The position numbers and the translations under genes are program-made. A stretch of 64,000 nt of DNA from Penelope pileata (Eukaryota; Chordata; Aves; Galliformes; Cracidae), in contig WBMW01001297.1 of NCBI GenBank assembly GCA_013396635.1, forward strand, positions 636,502-700,501. Reading direction: 5' to 3'. The notes under the pieces were generated by a model. That model saw only the letters and a list, made by a program, of their open reading frames with translations. It searched no databases and was not told where the DNA came from. Shown piece after piece: positions 30,001 to 45,000 of this stretch (positions are counted from its first letter, which is position 1; every line of letters begins with the position of its first letter).

Positions 30001-33000
30001 ATATCTGCCATGTCAAGTACTGTACAAATGAAATCAGTGGAAGTGTAGCCTTGCCTTTCAGTGCTCTCCTGAGGCTCCTGACCTGCCCTTGTGCAAGCCA
30101 ACAGCCATCCTTCAGCTCATCTTCCACCTCTCCTTCCTGTACTGCCTCCACTTACAGCTTCCCATCTTGGCCATGACCAGATGTCGACATGGGTCTTAGC
30201 CACCCTCAAAGAGCTGCTCACATGGCTTTACTCTAAGACAAAACTTGAATACATTTAGTGAAAGAGCACACTGTGAAACGAAAACATACAGCTGGCAGAG
30301 TCTAGACCTTAGTATACTCCTACACATTTTGTGAACTGCCTTCCTGTTAGTCTAGGGAACCTATCTCGCTCTCAGCACAACTGTCTGAAATTCATTAACT
30401 GAAGTCATGGCAGTTAAATTTTTCAGAATTGCTGACAGTCAACATACCTTCTCTTGCACATTCAAGCTCTTGTAGAGACCACTTTTCCGCTACATGCTAA
30501 AGTCTATGGACCGTACAGTGGGGCTTCCATTTTGATAACGCATAATCCCCAGAACAAGAACTAAGCAGTGCTTTCAGAAACACTCAACCCAATTTTGTTA
30601 AGATGAAAGCCAAAAATAAAACACTTCGACACCGGTCATAGCAACGTTCAGCTGGTCCTTCATACTTGCTAATCGACCCTCTCAAGTCCAACTCATTCTC
30701 TCTCTCTCAAGCATTCCTCCAGCTATGTTTTGCACTTACACTTGAAAGAAGCCTTTTCCTATGTCCATTTGGTTTTTCAAGGTGATGTGGTCTGTTTTGA
30801 CTATTATTGACAACAGTATTTCATTTTTTTCTCTACTTGAAAAATGAACAAGCATTAAACTAATGTATATTATGATGGTATTTTTTCAGAAAAAAAAATC
30901 AAATCCTTTGGAATAGATTAGTGAAGTAGCACCTGTTGCTTTAAAAAAATACATGTATGTGTCATACCCCTAACCTTGGTAAAATACATTGCTTTAATAC
31001 ATTTCATGGAGCCATGCCAATTTACTTCTGCTAACAACCTGGCTGAAATCAAAGTTGCTTGTTCTCAGACCTTCTCACGATCAAGTTAGAATATGGAAAA
31101 CCCTGATTAACAGAATGTTTAGTGAACATTTTGTTGGTGTGAAATTAACCGAAAAGGTGGAAATTGAATATATAGCTGTGCAGAAAGAATTCCTGCCTTC
31201 TCACAGCTCACAGAATGGGGCACAGATCTGAAGCTTTCTGCACAGAGTAGCAGAAATGAGGGTGAGGAACGCACAGTCCACATGTACACACAAAAAATTG
31301 TGACTTCACACTTTCTAGATGGAATAGCAGACAGATAGTCCTCAGAAGATGCCTCTTACAGATGTCAATAAGCTACAAACTAGTTTGTGGTTCTATCTCC
31401 CACAAAATATGCTATCAAACAGAACGGTCTCACTGTATATTTTTTCTTCTCTCTTTGCACAAACATAAAGCATGGAGGAAAAACAGATTCTTAAGTTTTA
31501 ATTCATTCATTTTCCCATTTGCCTGAAAGGACTTTTAGAGGCATTTATGCATTTCTTGGAACAGGAAATCTATAAAGGCTAATTGAGTAGATTCTACTTC
31601 GAGACTGAATTAGGACAGCTGTCTACCTCTAACAGGAGCGGCTGTCTGTGAATTACTGATTTCCAGTAACATAATAGGAAACAGTCCCCTTTGCAGCATC
31701 TATTTGGAAATATCCCGATTACGTCCCTTTTTTTCCCTTTCCACTCTGTTTGCTGAAAAGAATCCTTGCCTCTCTGCATGACAAAGCATCTAGAAATGAT
31801 TCATGCTGTAAAGATTCTGATATCAAAGTCTGTTGAACTCTAAGTGCCCCTGTTTCTTCTGGCCTTGTGAGAGACTGAGTGAAGTAAAAATAAAAAAATA
31901 AGGAGACTCAAGAAGAAGCAGATCAGAAGGAAAAAAGAGATAAAATGGAAGCAGCAGCAGCTTAGAGCAGAAATGCAAAATCACGAGGAAGGACCTAAAG
32001 CATTTCTGACTGCAGATGCAATTGCTTTTCGAGTCCTGGACTTCACCTGACTTCCGTATATATGTTAGCAGGCTTCACTGCAGATTGCTTTTCACCTTTT
32101 TTTTTTTTTTTTTTAAAATCTTACTTCCATCATTCCATGACTTGACTGTACACATTGCTGAAGACAAAAATATGTCACTACATTATGGATAATGCTTTCA
32201 ATTTTCCATATGTGAATCTAGGTATCTTCCCCTCCACCCTCTGCTGCGAAGTCAGCAATAAGATCTTAGCTTTTCCTTCCAGAGCAGAAGTATTCTTTTA
32301 CCCTAAGCTATGTAAAAGGAAAGACAGTACAAGCATACTTGAATTGTGACCTGCCTGTAAATTCAGGTAACTCTTTTCCATTAGTCTTTTTAGGAATTCC
32401 ACTTCTGTTTTAAAAATCACTGGAGTTCAAAGGTTTCAAGACTTCAAGTGTTAATACATCTAAGTTGCAGGAACATAAATTTAAGTACGTGGTTAACTAA
32501 CAGGACATTTACCCGTCTATCATGGTAGTGCATTTATGAAATGGAAAAATGTGCTATCTGCCAAAACAGCAACAGAGAGCACTGACCTGAGCCCAAAGAG
32601 TTCTTTGCAGGAAGAGGAACAACAACGGGTTTTCTCACATGCCAGGACTGATGACCCTACTCAATTGCTATGGGAATGCATTAAGAACAACAGAGGAAGG
32701 CTAGCAAAGAACTGAGGGAAAGGAAATTCTTCCCGTTTGTAGAGAAGAAAACCAAAGCTGTGATGACATATCAAGGTAAAGGATTAGCATTATATGAAAA
32801 AAAATAAAATAAAAATCAAAGCTATGCTACTGTTGCAAACAATCCATTGGAACACTTTAAGGACAGACTTCGCCTGGATATATATAGAATGCTAATCATC
32901 AGAAAGAAGATGATCTTCTGGGCAAGAAGATTAAGAACAGCTGTGTAACTTTATGCCAAGTTAATGCACAGAAGGCAAAAATCTTTTGAATGAGATTGCA

Positions 33001-36000
33001 TTAAGGGATATGGGGTAGGATGATGTCAAGCACAGAGAAGCTTAATTTAAACGTAACAAGCATCAGATGACCAGGTGACCTGAAAGAAACAACTGCCTAA
33101 AGCCAAATAAATACGCTGTCTCCTCCTGGGGGGGGAAGTAATCGAGCCAACTACTGACATGCCACTATGACAGTTCTTTGTGATATTTAAGAAATTAAGA
33201 AAAATAATTATGTAAGAAACATGAATAAGTAGAAAAATAAAGAAAATAAAGCATGAATTTACCAAGGAGAAATTCCGAGAGGACAACCAGATACTGCCAC
33301 CGAGACAAGAAAATTCTGAAGATCAAAGCATCCCTTTCTGTAACATTTGAACGCATGAAGAAAGGGTTCAAATTCCATGTTCCTACACATCAAACACGTC
33401 TCGCATCCTCTCTCCCACGTCTCCTGCCTTTTCCCACATCCTAAGTCATGAATTGAATTCTTTCAGGTCTTGGTGAAATAGATCATCTCCATCTAAACGC
33501 AGGCACTCAAACAACTCAGAGAGAGCTTCACGCCCTGCTGCCTATCACGGTGCAGTGATTCATACACTGCGATTTGAGATCACGTCTGCCTGGGTTCAGT
33601 GAAGTATTTGCTGTGTCTGTTGAAGGAAATTTCTCCTGGAGAAAAAGATTTCTCCAGGACTCACACAATGGATGAAGAGGTAGCAGACTGAACACACTAA
33701 CAGTCTAAGATGGAACTTGGTAGATCTGTAAAAAACATTTGGATGATACGGTGCATGGGCTAGCAAGACAAAGGTCTGCGTAATCTAAGGAGGACTTGGA
33801 GTCCTGTCTTCACAGGACCAGCTCTAAATTTACCTCTTAATGGTAGATGAAGAAATGTTTTGCACTTTCAAAATTCAGCAGAACTACATCTGGCCAACAC
33901 TCAATTCCATGATATCATTTCTGATGAGTGCTCACTGCCAACTAAGACTGTGCTTTGACAGAGTAGCTACTGCTATTCTTATCTAAAACGCTTCCTATCT
34001 GCCTCTAAACGTACAAGAAATTAGACAATAGAAATGAAAAGATCAATTTCAAGAAAATATACTTCAATTAATCTTTTTAAATTTGCTTCTTAACTGAAGA
34101 CTATCCATACACCTCTGTTTATTTCAGATATTGTGTGCTGTATGTATTAAGCAACGAGGTACTGCGAAAGCTTAGTAACTGATGACACATTTTGGATTGC
34201 ACATCTTGCATGGGAGAGGTTTTGTTATAACTCATGCCTTCATTTGGCTTCCTTATAAACAGCTGCACTGCTAAAAATACCTATAGCACAGGAATGGAAG
34301 AGTGCTTTGATTTCCAGGAGCATAACACACAGCATAAAACAAAGCACTGGGTTTGTGGAGGAGCATTATGCTTTCCCAATTACCAAAACACCAAGTGATC
34401 ATGTGATTCTTCTTTCAAGGCCGATAGTGTAAAGCCCCAAACTGTTTTCCACTAATGTTAGTGCTACCGTGTTGCTAAGTCTCTCAGTGAGTAGCAGCAT
34501 TACTTTCATGGGCTTGCTCCTTCAGAACACTAGAGGAAGAAAAAACATTTACATGGATAAAAATGTACTTATGAGAATCTAAGAGTAGTGCTATTTTTAA
34601 AAATGAATTTTATCTTTGCCAGCACTGTTCCTCTCTCATTCTACCAGCAGTGTGTTAATGCTGCCTGTACCTTACCTCAGAGCTGCTTGGGACCTCCGAT
34701 CCTGCAGTTGAAACGGTTTCACATAAAGGTCCATTGCCTTCTTCTCCTAAAGAACATTGAAAGAAAGATCCATATAAGTACATGTCTTTTAAAATATCCT
34801 TGTGTTTGAAAGTGAAGTGGAACCTGAAGGCATGGAACCATGGACAAGCAAAAGCAACAGCTAGAAAAAAAACCATTCAGCTACATTAAACCTTCAAGAA
34901 TGATTCTTTGAACGGAAGAAACACCATGAGACCACACATTCAGCCTGTAGTGGCTGCAACCTTGCAGTCACACAAATACTGCTAACGGTGACAAGAAAAA
35001 AAAATCACCATCAGCATCATGTATTTGAGAAGATAAAATTACTTCTTGCCTCAGACATCCTATAGGTTGCTGTCTAATGACAGCCCAACACCTGGCACTT
35101 CGCTGCCTCGTTTATCAAAGTCCAGTTCTCTCTGCTGTTGTTTGTTGGTTATTCAAATGGGTTTTTGTTGCTAGGGGATTAATGGCGTATAACCTCCTGA
35201 TCGCAGATGCCCACATAATGGAGACAGGATAACACCAACTTAAGTTGACTGGCCCACAAATACAGTCAGCCTGCCAAGGAGACTACTACTTAAATATTGA
35301 TGTGATGGCGGAAATTACACTGAACACCTTTAGACACTTAAATCATACTGAGGTTGTCTGCGCCCGTGCCTCTGAGCCTACTGGAGAGCAATCCAGGGCC
35401 CATAAGCTGGGCTCCTGCTCTAACAAGATTTTGTAAACAGCCTTGTCTCTGCTGATCAGACAGACCTAGATCAGGCATCTGGAGAACTCCACCCCCAATG
35501 GAAAAGGATAAGTGGTTTTGTACATAGCTCATTGCAACCCAGAGCAGAAACCTCATGAAGGTGCCCCTTTGTTCCAGCAGAGGATTTATCACGTTCCTCT
35601 CTGTCAAACAGCAAGGAAGCACCAGTGGGTGTAGCTCAGACAGGACAGGATATCCACAGTTAGTTTACTCCTGCCAATAGCAGAAACCTACTTTTTCCTT
35701 TTTTTCAGAGCCTGCAAATAATTCCTATGCAGGATAAAAATCATTTCCTCAAAATTCTCTACTAAACTACATATATGAAGAAAAAAATACAGAAAATGCT
35801 CTCAAGCTGTATCTAAGCTTGCTTACAAATAATGGTCTTTGCCAGTTTTAACTTTACATTTGATGTGACAAGAACCTGGGCAGCGGTACCCAATGGCACA
35901 CACAGCATCCCAAGCCACCTTCTGTATAAGGAATGGAATTGTTGCATAGAAGTCAGCAATGCAAAACATGCCTGCAGAATCTGTATCTGCAGATCTCAAT

Positions 36001-39000
36001 TTGAAAATAAGTTTTATGTATGCACTTACAGTAAGGTGTTTGCATATGTTGATATTATTGAGACCAGTGTTAAGATATTTCTAAAAAGTTAAGTGTGGAA
36101 GTAACTAATTTAGGCTCCTTTTTCCTACCCAAACACATCATAAACGCTACACTCTAAGACAGAACACCAAAACCAGAAAACGTTTAAAGCAAAAGCTTAG
36201 CACAGAGCTGAACTCAGGTCATCTCCCAAACAGCACAAACATTGAACACAAGAGAAACATATGGCACAAAATGGGAGAATACCACAATAAGAACAGCAGC
36301 CATCAAAATATTCAGAAGAACTTACTTGAGAAACCGTTTTGGCAAAAATATTCCTGAAGACAGGCTCGACCTTGATACAGGACTGGCTCTAAGCACATGC
36401 AAACCTGGCAGCTGCCCAGGACAGCTGAGGAGAAAGGGAGCATCACCAGTGCCTGCTGTGCCCATGGTGCTGGGAAGCGGGGTGACTGCTGCAGCCTGTG
36501 CTGCTGCCAGCACTTGAACCAACTCGAGCCTACATTTTTTCTGTATTTTCTGGATTAGATTTCTGTAAAAAATTTAACCCCAGAAACACAAGCATGATTA
36601 AAAGTTTTATTTTTAAGTGCTCTTCCAGTAGCACAGCTAATAACTTATGGAAACAGTGAGACGAAATCCTCTTGGTATCTCCCATCCAGGGGAATAAAAC
36701 GGAATTAATGCTGGTGCAGCACATGAGAAGGCAGAAAGAGAACAGAGAACTTAAGTTAGCTGAGAAGTACAACATCCTTAAATGTTCACTCCTTGAAAAG
36801 GACACAGGCAGGCTCCTAAACAGCCGTACAAACAGATGCATGTCCACGTCATCTAGGTGTACAGAGGCTGCAACCCAGAAGTGCAACAAGCACCATGAAT
36901 AGAGATCCCTGGTTAGTTCTTAACCAAGAGGATAAAGAAAAACTGACTCGTAAACCACACTGCAAAAAACCTGGCCTTTATACGACATGAATGGTTCAGA
37001 TAGACTGAAGTCTGATTTCCAAGTGGCTCTTGGAATTTAAAAAGGTTTTAAAAAAATAAAATAAATAAAAAGAGAGAGAAACAACAACACAGGACACACT
37101 ACAGGGAGGAAGGTGTAATGCTGGTTAGTACAATACCTTCTGACCGCGACAGCTTGAACTTGGTGAGAACTGCAATGTCATCTTTAAAAGGAAAAAACAC
37201 TTCAGTAAGAACCAAAAGCCTTCAGTCAAATCCACTTCTAACATTTACGCATTTAATGTCTCCTCTATCTTTTACAGCAAGGCCCCAGCAACCAAGCAAA
37301 TGAACAAGCAGAAAAACAAAGAACTAGACAGAAAGCCCAGAGCTTGAAACCTCTTGAAACCACAGCATTCACCTTTTTGTCGAGGCCCTCTGCTCGGGGA
37401 CACGAGCAGAGATGTCACTCAGCAGCGGCAGGGAGGACAACCATAGCTCCCACTGGCCAAGAAAATACCTTTAAAGCATTTCAAGAAATTGCGTCCTTAT
37501 ATCCAAGTGATACAACGAGACACTGATAAACCCATCATCTGTAAGGGAACTGCCTTGTTCCTCAACACCACCTGCTCTGCTGTATAGAGGAAAATCTATA
37601 ACCGTGTCTGAGAATGAGAACCTCTACTAAACATAGACAGCCCATCGAAATTCATTTGTAGGCATTGTGGTCACTCCTTGCCATTTTTTTGTTCAAAATT
37701 AATCCATGCAATAAATACTAAGCTTCATTAAAATAGTCTCAAACATAAGTAATTTTAATATTCATTCAAATTATTGACTTTTCATGGGTATGCACATGTC
37801 ATAGCTGAAGGATGTGTTTCTCTCTCTGCGTTAATTCTGGCCTCCAACAGCCTTACAATTCCATGCACAGTTATTTCTAACTGCTTAAACATACGTGTCC
37901 TGGGAGTTGCACATTACTGGAAATGAGAGAGCTCCCTCTGACCTGTAATTTGCAGTATTATTAACATACACTGTCCTAAACCATACCCAACCACAGGGCA
38001 ATCTACTCATAAACTTTCAATATGTCATCCTGAAGAATTACAGACCATTCCTAGTGCAATTACAGACCTGGATGATCAACAGTAATTCAAAACAGTTCAC
38101 AGAAATTCAAGCTCAGAACTGAAGACTGCAGAATACAAACGTCACTGATATGGCTTGTTAGAGTTGATATAGTTTACTCCATAAAAAAAAAAATTAAATA
38201 AATGGTGCTTCTACTAATGCAATCTTAATATTTCCATGACAAGCATGAAAAACGGCTTCTTGTGCACTGCACTGGTGAGTCATTCTCGAATAGTCTAAAT
38301 ATGCTCACACTGCCTGAATCACTTCCTTTTTCCTACATGGCAAAACTGGCATTTTAAGATAAAAAAAAAAAATGAAAGCAATATCATTCCACATTTGGAG
38401 CTACTGGTTAAAGGAAGTGTTCTAATACGATTAGCATTTCAGGGATCAGAAGACTGTCCCTCAAAACTCGTCTGTGCATTCCATGATGAAGGACAAAAAC
38501 CCTGAATAGTCCAGACACCAACATGCTTACAGCTTCTCAAAGGCCCTACAGCAGCTGCACTTTACAGAAGCCAGCAATGTAGCCGAGTATGCATGGAAGC
38601 CATACATTGCAAATCAGGCAGACGGATGGAAGGCCACGATGAAGATGAAGTGGCTGACCTACTCTTCTATGTGACAGCATGACAGACGTGGGTAATCCTC
38701 ACAGATTACACTGGTAATACAGATTTTATAAAATAATTACAATCACCCGCAAGAAAACATACAGTGCAAAAGAAATTATTTTGAAAAGTTTCAATTAATT
38801 TATAAAACCTCTCAAGACAAGTAAATGTTTTCGGTGCTGTCACACGGAAGTAACGATGCTGTTGGAAACTGAGGCCTCCTGTAGCCCCTTGGTAGCTGGG
38901 GCAAGACAGGTAGCACAGCTCAGTGATATCCAAGGACGAGCGATGTCGCTTCACCAAAATGGAGAAGAACGTGCCCTGGGGGAAACACAGCCCATCCCAG

Positions 39001-42000
39001 CCACAACAGCCACACCTCAGCGGGGACACTGCAAGGCGCAGGACGTCCGATGGCAGCACCTTGGTGGAGATGTTGCAAGGCCCATGACACGACCCAGCCC
39101 CAGGACCCTTGGTGAACAGTGCACTCGGTATGGTGGTTTGGGCCTCTGGCACTCTACCAGGCGAAGGAGAAATACCCTGGAGGACACCACAGGCCAAGTT
39201 CCACTCTCAAACACAGCACAGAGAGGTTTATCTCATTCTGGGAGGAAGTTTAGCCACGTGGTTCTGACTGTATTGTCCTCATTGTCCTCTAGGCCAACGA
39301 AAAATCCTTGGCACTTATTCTCCAGCACAGGACAGCCCTTCCTGCTCTAGCATTCCAGCACTGTTTCCAAAGTACTGCTTCCACTTATTTCCATGATTGT
39401 CTTAGACTCAGCAACAGCATCCCTCTTACTCAAAGACCAGTAGGCAAAAGGGACTGAGACCCATCGTGCTGTTCTGCGTACACCTGTGGCACATCAGTTC
39501 ACACAGACACGGTCCCAAAGCAGTGTCTTGATGCTCCAGGTGAAATAGGACCAACAAACACACTTAAATGAGGTAGCTACTTTGTACTGTGAAGACACTT
39601 CCTAACATTCACCATTACCAAATAGAGATAGAAAATCTTATTCTTGGATGTCGTGAAGATACCACCTTAGTACAGCTCTGCCATTAGTCGACAACCCAGC
39701 CTTTCTGATGGAAAGAGAGAAATCAATTTAAAAACTTGATTGCTTAGTGCTAAATGGATACCTGATTTATGGTACTGTGTCCTGTGCTCCCAAAAGATCA
39801 GCATGGGATTACTGCAGTGCTTGTCAGCTGGGACCTGCTCTGACTGATTTCTGCTCCTAGGGAATCTGATTCAGCAATGAGTCACTAACAAAAATGCGTA
39901 CTGAAGAAATACTGCTCCAGAATAAGGTCACTCATTCCATACAAGCTTTACAATGACTATTTTAAGTGCTTCCATATCTCAGAAATACAAGGCTTTAAAA
40001 TGACTTAACTGAACTTCTGGGCACATGGACCAAACCCTCCCAGTTCATCTAAGGCACACGGCTGCCCTGCAGCGAGGCAGGACTCGCTGCGCCCTGGCTC
40101 CCAGGGATCACGGACTGGCAGGCAGCCACAGCACGGCCCGACCAGGCTCCCAAGCTGGATGACTGCATTGCCTAGGGCAACTGAGACCCACCTTGTCTGC
40201 TGGCTCCTGAGCAAGTTCAATGAACGTTATTGCTTCATCTGGCATCATCCAAAAAGTAATAGCTGCACTCCTGAACCAAAGATCCCATCTCAGGGTTATG
40301 CTTCAAGTGGCTTTTACGCACTCAGAGCTGCTCCTAAAAATTCAAAACCGTTCCTTAACAATGAAAACGTTCATTTTCCCATGAATCCAAGATAATTCTC
40401 TAGGAAGATATTAAAAGAACTGTATGACTCCCTTAAAAATATGCATTCGATAACTATCTACTTCATGGCCGTATGAATTTCCATCATGTGTTTAATTATT
40501 AAATGAGTGATTTACACACAGAACAGGTGTTTATCAGCACATAGGTAGTACAGGAAAAAGCAACAGTATTTTATACAGACAAATGTGGGAGAAACACCTA
40601 TTCTAACAACAACAAAATCTCAATTTGGGAAACACACAGAGTCCTTAGTTCTAATTTGGAGTATAAAAATTGGTATTTTAAATTAGACCTTGAAGTTTAC
40701 TCCTCGCTGCCTTCCTTTTATAAAAACCATAAAACCTCCCATTTTGATTAGAAGGCACTGAGCTTAAAAAAATGAGATTTGTGTCAATCTGTGTTTAGCA
40801 AAAAACCGCAAGCAGTGTTGTAACACAAGCCCTGACTGACATTTTGGTGTGGTTAAGGCAACAACCACCACCACGCTGTAAGTCCTGTCCATCGTTATTT
40901 CGCAGAATGGCACACATCACCTGATTAACAGGTTCAAATGTAATTAAAAGAGAAAGCCCAGACCAGAAGCCGTTGGCTAAAGTGAGGTATTTTCAAGTGT
41001 GTAAGAGTTAGGTGCATGGAAATAAGGGGGGATAGGATGGCGAACGAACCAGGGTGCTAACACAGCAGCCTGCACAGGTCCTGGCAGCTCGTGAAGGACC
41101 ACGGCTGCACTCGTTTGCATTCAGACTATTTACGTGCCGAGGGCCGTTTCTCGACAGCACTGCCCGCAGAAGCAGACAAGCAGCTCAAGCGATGGCCGTG
41201 CACAAATATGGAAATGCCAGGTGCGTGCTGATCACACTGCAGAACAGAGGAAGGCTGGGGAACCATGCTATCGCTTTTCATCACAGCCCAGGGGAATTAC
41301 AAGCACTGCAGAAAGCAATAAGCACGGAGCTGCTTTCCCAGCGTTCCCAGAGGCCTGTTTGAAATCTCACAGCATTATTCATTACTGCATGGCTCTGATT
41401 TCCACTGAAATCCACTACTGAAGCAACACAATCTCTGATTTCTTTCAGCACTTGCAACAGACTAGTTCTGAGCAGCAGTGGGGGTCCCCACACACTGTTC
41501 ATTCTATGGATGTGCATTGCATCCCCATCCTTGGGGGAAATCTCCTACAGAGACCAGATGAGAACAGCCAGTTTCTGCTGCCATTTTCTCTCCCTTCTGG
41601 TCCTTACACTCTGTCTAGTTCAACACCACTTTGGTTACGCTTCCACTGAAATGTGTCATCGAGAATTTTGCTAGCGCATTCATCAGGATAAGTCCTTCAC
41701 TTTCTCATATTACATAGCATGCAAACGTATTGGCATAAAACGTTTTTTTAATGAAACCCATCAAAATACTTTTCCTGAAGTACGAGTTAGCAACACAATG
41801 TTTTCCATTGAAATTACTTTAAAAAGACAGAATAGCTGTGGGAGTCATATACAGCTCCCTGGGAAACATTCCCCTCAAACCAAGAAAATAAGCAGGGCAG
41901 TAGACCACAGCCCCATCGCTTATGGTTTCTGATGTAGACACCAGCTGATTAGCCGGACCAAAATAGTAAAGACAATTTTCAATGGCCTACCGAATACATC

Positions 42001-45000
42001 TGCTTGTCATTACTTGTCAGCTTGGTATATTTCCAGCACACTGTAAGTTGGGTAAATACAAGCTCTCTGATTTCCTACCTGATAGTTAAGAAAACCCCTC
42101 TGAGCAACAAACCACAGGGCCTTTTCTAATGTAGGGCTAGTGCAGAAAATTAAAGATCAGCCATGGGCACCACGAGCCCTGCCCACACGGCTTGTTGGCA
42201 TTCTGCTGCCTTGCCAAAGGCCTCAGATTTCACGTTCATTCCGGGAGCCTGCTGAGAAAGACAAGGGATCGCCTGGGATTTCCAGTTAGAGAATGGCACC
42301 TTACCCTAAGATACGCTCAGCTCCTAAACAAGTGCCTTTGGAATGTCATTAGCTCTGCTGGCCATCACTGACAGGCAGTGGAGGATGGTTCTCACTGTAC
42401 CAGAAGGTCCAGGCAAAACAAACGAGGTGCACAAATACGATGTGCAAATGAGTGATACCTGTACTGTGGGAAAAAGTCTCCCTCGAACCAATAGTCTAGA
42501 ATGATGTCCTTTAACACAAGGAACACCCAGTGTCGATCTATTCTGAATTTATCCTTAATGTACAGATCTGTATCACACTACTGTATTTCAAATCCCTTCA
42601 TCCCTCATAAAAAACCGAAATCCCATAACTCAATAACCCATAGGGTGCATTGAGAACTCCAGATTACAGCTGTGCATACAGGACCAAAGACAGTTTCTCT
42701 CCTTGTTGTGCATCAGTTTCAACTGAAATAAAACTCCGTGGTAGCACAAACTAACAAAAGAAGCAGGGGCTAAAGAGAGACAGACTGCAGACAGGCCTAC
42801 GGTGTGCCAGTTTTACCCTGATCAGTGGGAAAAGCGATCCAAGCTCGCTCGTGGATGTATTCTGAATACACAGATACAGAAATCCTGCGCTGGATTACCA
42901 CAGTATTGAACTTGGTACGGGAGTTAAGCTATTTCCTCAGCTGTTCATGGGAAATACACATCGACACAGATGTTATGTTCCATCCCTCACCCTGCCCAGA
43001 TGGGCAGAATTGCACCATGTTACGTTAACAAAGGTAATTACTGCTACCCACACAGCTCCGCACTGACTCGGAACTGCCTTACTGCAGGGCATCTCAGCAG
43101 CTGCAGCCAAGCACACCTACTCCTGGCACGCACCAGGCCACAGCAACCAACACAACATGTTTAACAGCCACAGGTTCTTGCTAAGTAACCAAGCCCCAAC
43201 CTAGAGGGAACCTCACCCCTCCAAGAATTTTTTGTTTTCATAAACAGCTCCTGACGTATTGTTCAGGTTTCTGCACCTTTAGCTAACTCCCCAAAAACCT
43301 TTCCATAACTGTTACCATTGCCAGAGGCCTCCCTAGCAATACAACAGAGGCCTTTCACCCCCTCTGTGCATTTCTATACGTGCACTTGTAAAAAGCCACT
43401 CTGAAACACAACGAAGGTGCTGCAGGATAGCAAAGCACAGCCCAACGACCACATGGCTCTTGGTTCAACCCTTAGGTAACAAAAAATAGCGGAAAAGTTC
43501 ACTGCGTTGCTACCTTGCCACATGATATAAGAAAAATGTGCCAACAGTTGTGCACCAGATGATATTACCTACGCTTTTTTAATTATGTTTGTAGGAGGTG
43601 ACCTGTTCTTCTCCTCCATGTGTATACATAAATCATTAGTTTACAGACACTACGTATGAAAAAATATTTTTGACAAAATATCTGCCTACAGTCTTCTGAG
43701 AGTAACTATAAAAATGCATTTTCAGCAGAATTCTTGCATCTTATCCTGGTTTTCCCTTGAGTCACGGTAATTATTAATCACTTGGAGGGAGATGTTAAGG
43801 TGCCATTCCAATTTATGATACTGTTATCTCACCTTGGTGGAGCACACTTTTCCAAAGTACAAACAGCAAAAAGATGCATTTCAACCAACCTTTCACTTCT
43901 TAACATGCGCTGGCTATTGCCCGACAGGTTGCACTTATTTATAAAATAAAAGCTGGAAAAGCAGAGAGTAACTTTGAATTTCGTTTGGTAACTTGAAAAG
44001 ATCTCCCAGTGTGTGACACCAGGCTCAGGTCAAACATTTTCCTGACCAGCAGCAAAGACTGCACAATCTCCAGCTGTAAACGTATTTTCAAAATTTTAAA
44101 TCTTAGTCAGATCCAAAGCTGATTTTTAACTGGAAAAAAAAACAAAAAAGAATAAGAAGCCTAGCAAAATCCCACATACTTTGGAAACCAACCTTGCAAT
44201 GAGTTCCACAGAAGTGAAGCTGTGAAGCGCCTTTTTTTTTTCTCTCTTTTTTTTTCTTTACATAAAGGCTAAATAGCATTCATCTGAGATGAGAGAAACA
44301 GTTTAGCTCTCTTCTACTTAACAGAATTCTGTATTTCCCAGCTCTCTGAAGAGCAGCCAAAACAACCCACATAATTGCCAGGGGGTAATAAGGCAGGCGA
44401 GAGCACTTAATCCTTCCTTTGGAGCTGCTCCACTTTGCCAGCCACTGGGCTGCAGGCAAAGTTTACAAAAAGTGACTTTCATCTCATGTAGTCTCCTCAT
44501 CTGAAAATAAAAAAAATGTTATAGGTCTCTTTCACCAGTCCACGGGAAAATCTTTATAATTTTTGTTTTTGACACAGTCTGTGGATAAAATTAATCTTTT
44601 AACACTGCAGTAAAGTGGGATTTAAGTTTTCAGTTTTTCCTTAAAAGCACCGCAGCAAAAATATCTTTTTGCATGCACCAAGATAGAAGGCAATACTTTA
44701 CAAGTTTCTGGGATCAGTTCCACAAAGCAGCTCCTGTTACAAGCTGTAGTTTCCTGCTAAAACAAGGCTTACCTTTGGGATGCCCAACACATATTTAAAC
44801 TGTGCCTGGCAGTGACATCTCTGCCAGAAAAGAAATTCCTTGCAGGAACAACACGTTGGTTGGTGGGGCCTTTTCTATGCTGAACTATGCCTGCATTTGT
44901 TGGAGCTTTTATTTCATTACCTGGGAACACTCTTTCAGGCAGTTTTTGTGTTAATTAACCCTCCAGTTCAGTCCTGTGGGAGCGTGATAACCCCTTCAGT

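Noticed and set aside
32560..32960. Stretch with AAGGAAATTCTTCCCGTTTG that hints at an old CR1 3' region
   Set aside because: Only one short block fits and no further CR1 landmarks follow, so similarity could be chance.
33360..33375. GGTTCAAATTCC resembling a tRNA/SINE B box
   Set aside because: No matching A box, acceptor stem or cloverleaf can be drawn from the neighbouring sequence.
38706..39350. Overlapping open frames of 163 codons (-) and 164 codons (+) in ANO5 intron 1
   Set aside because: No recognisable domain on either strand and no convincing splice context. The two frames mirror each other, which fits a moderately GC-rich stretch without stops rather than a gene.
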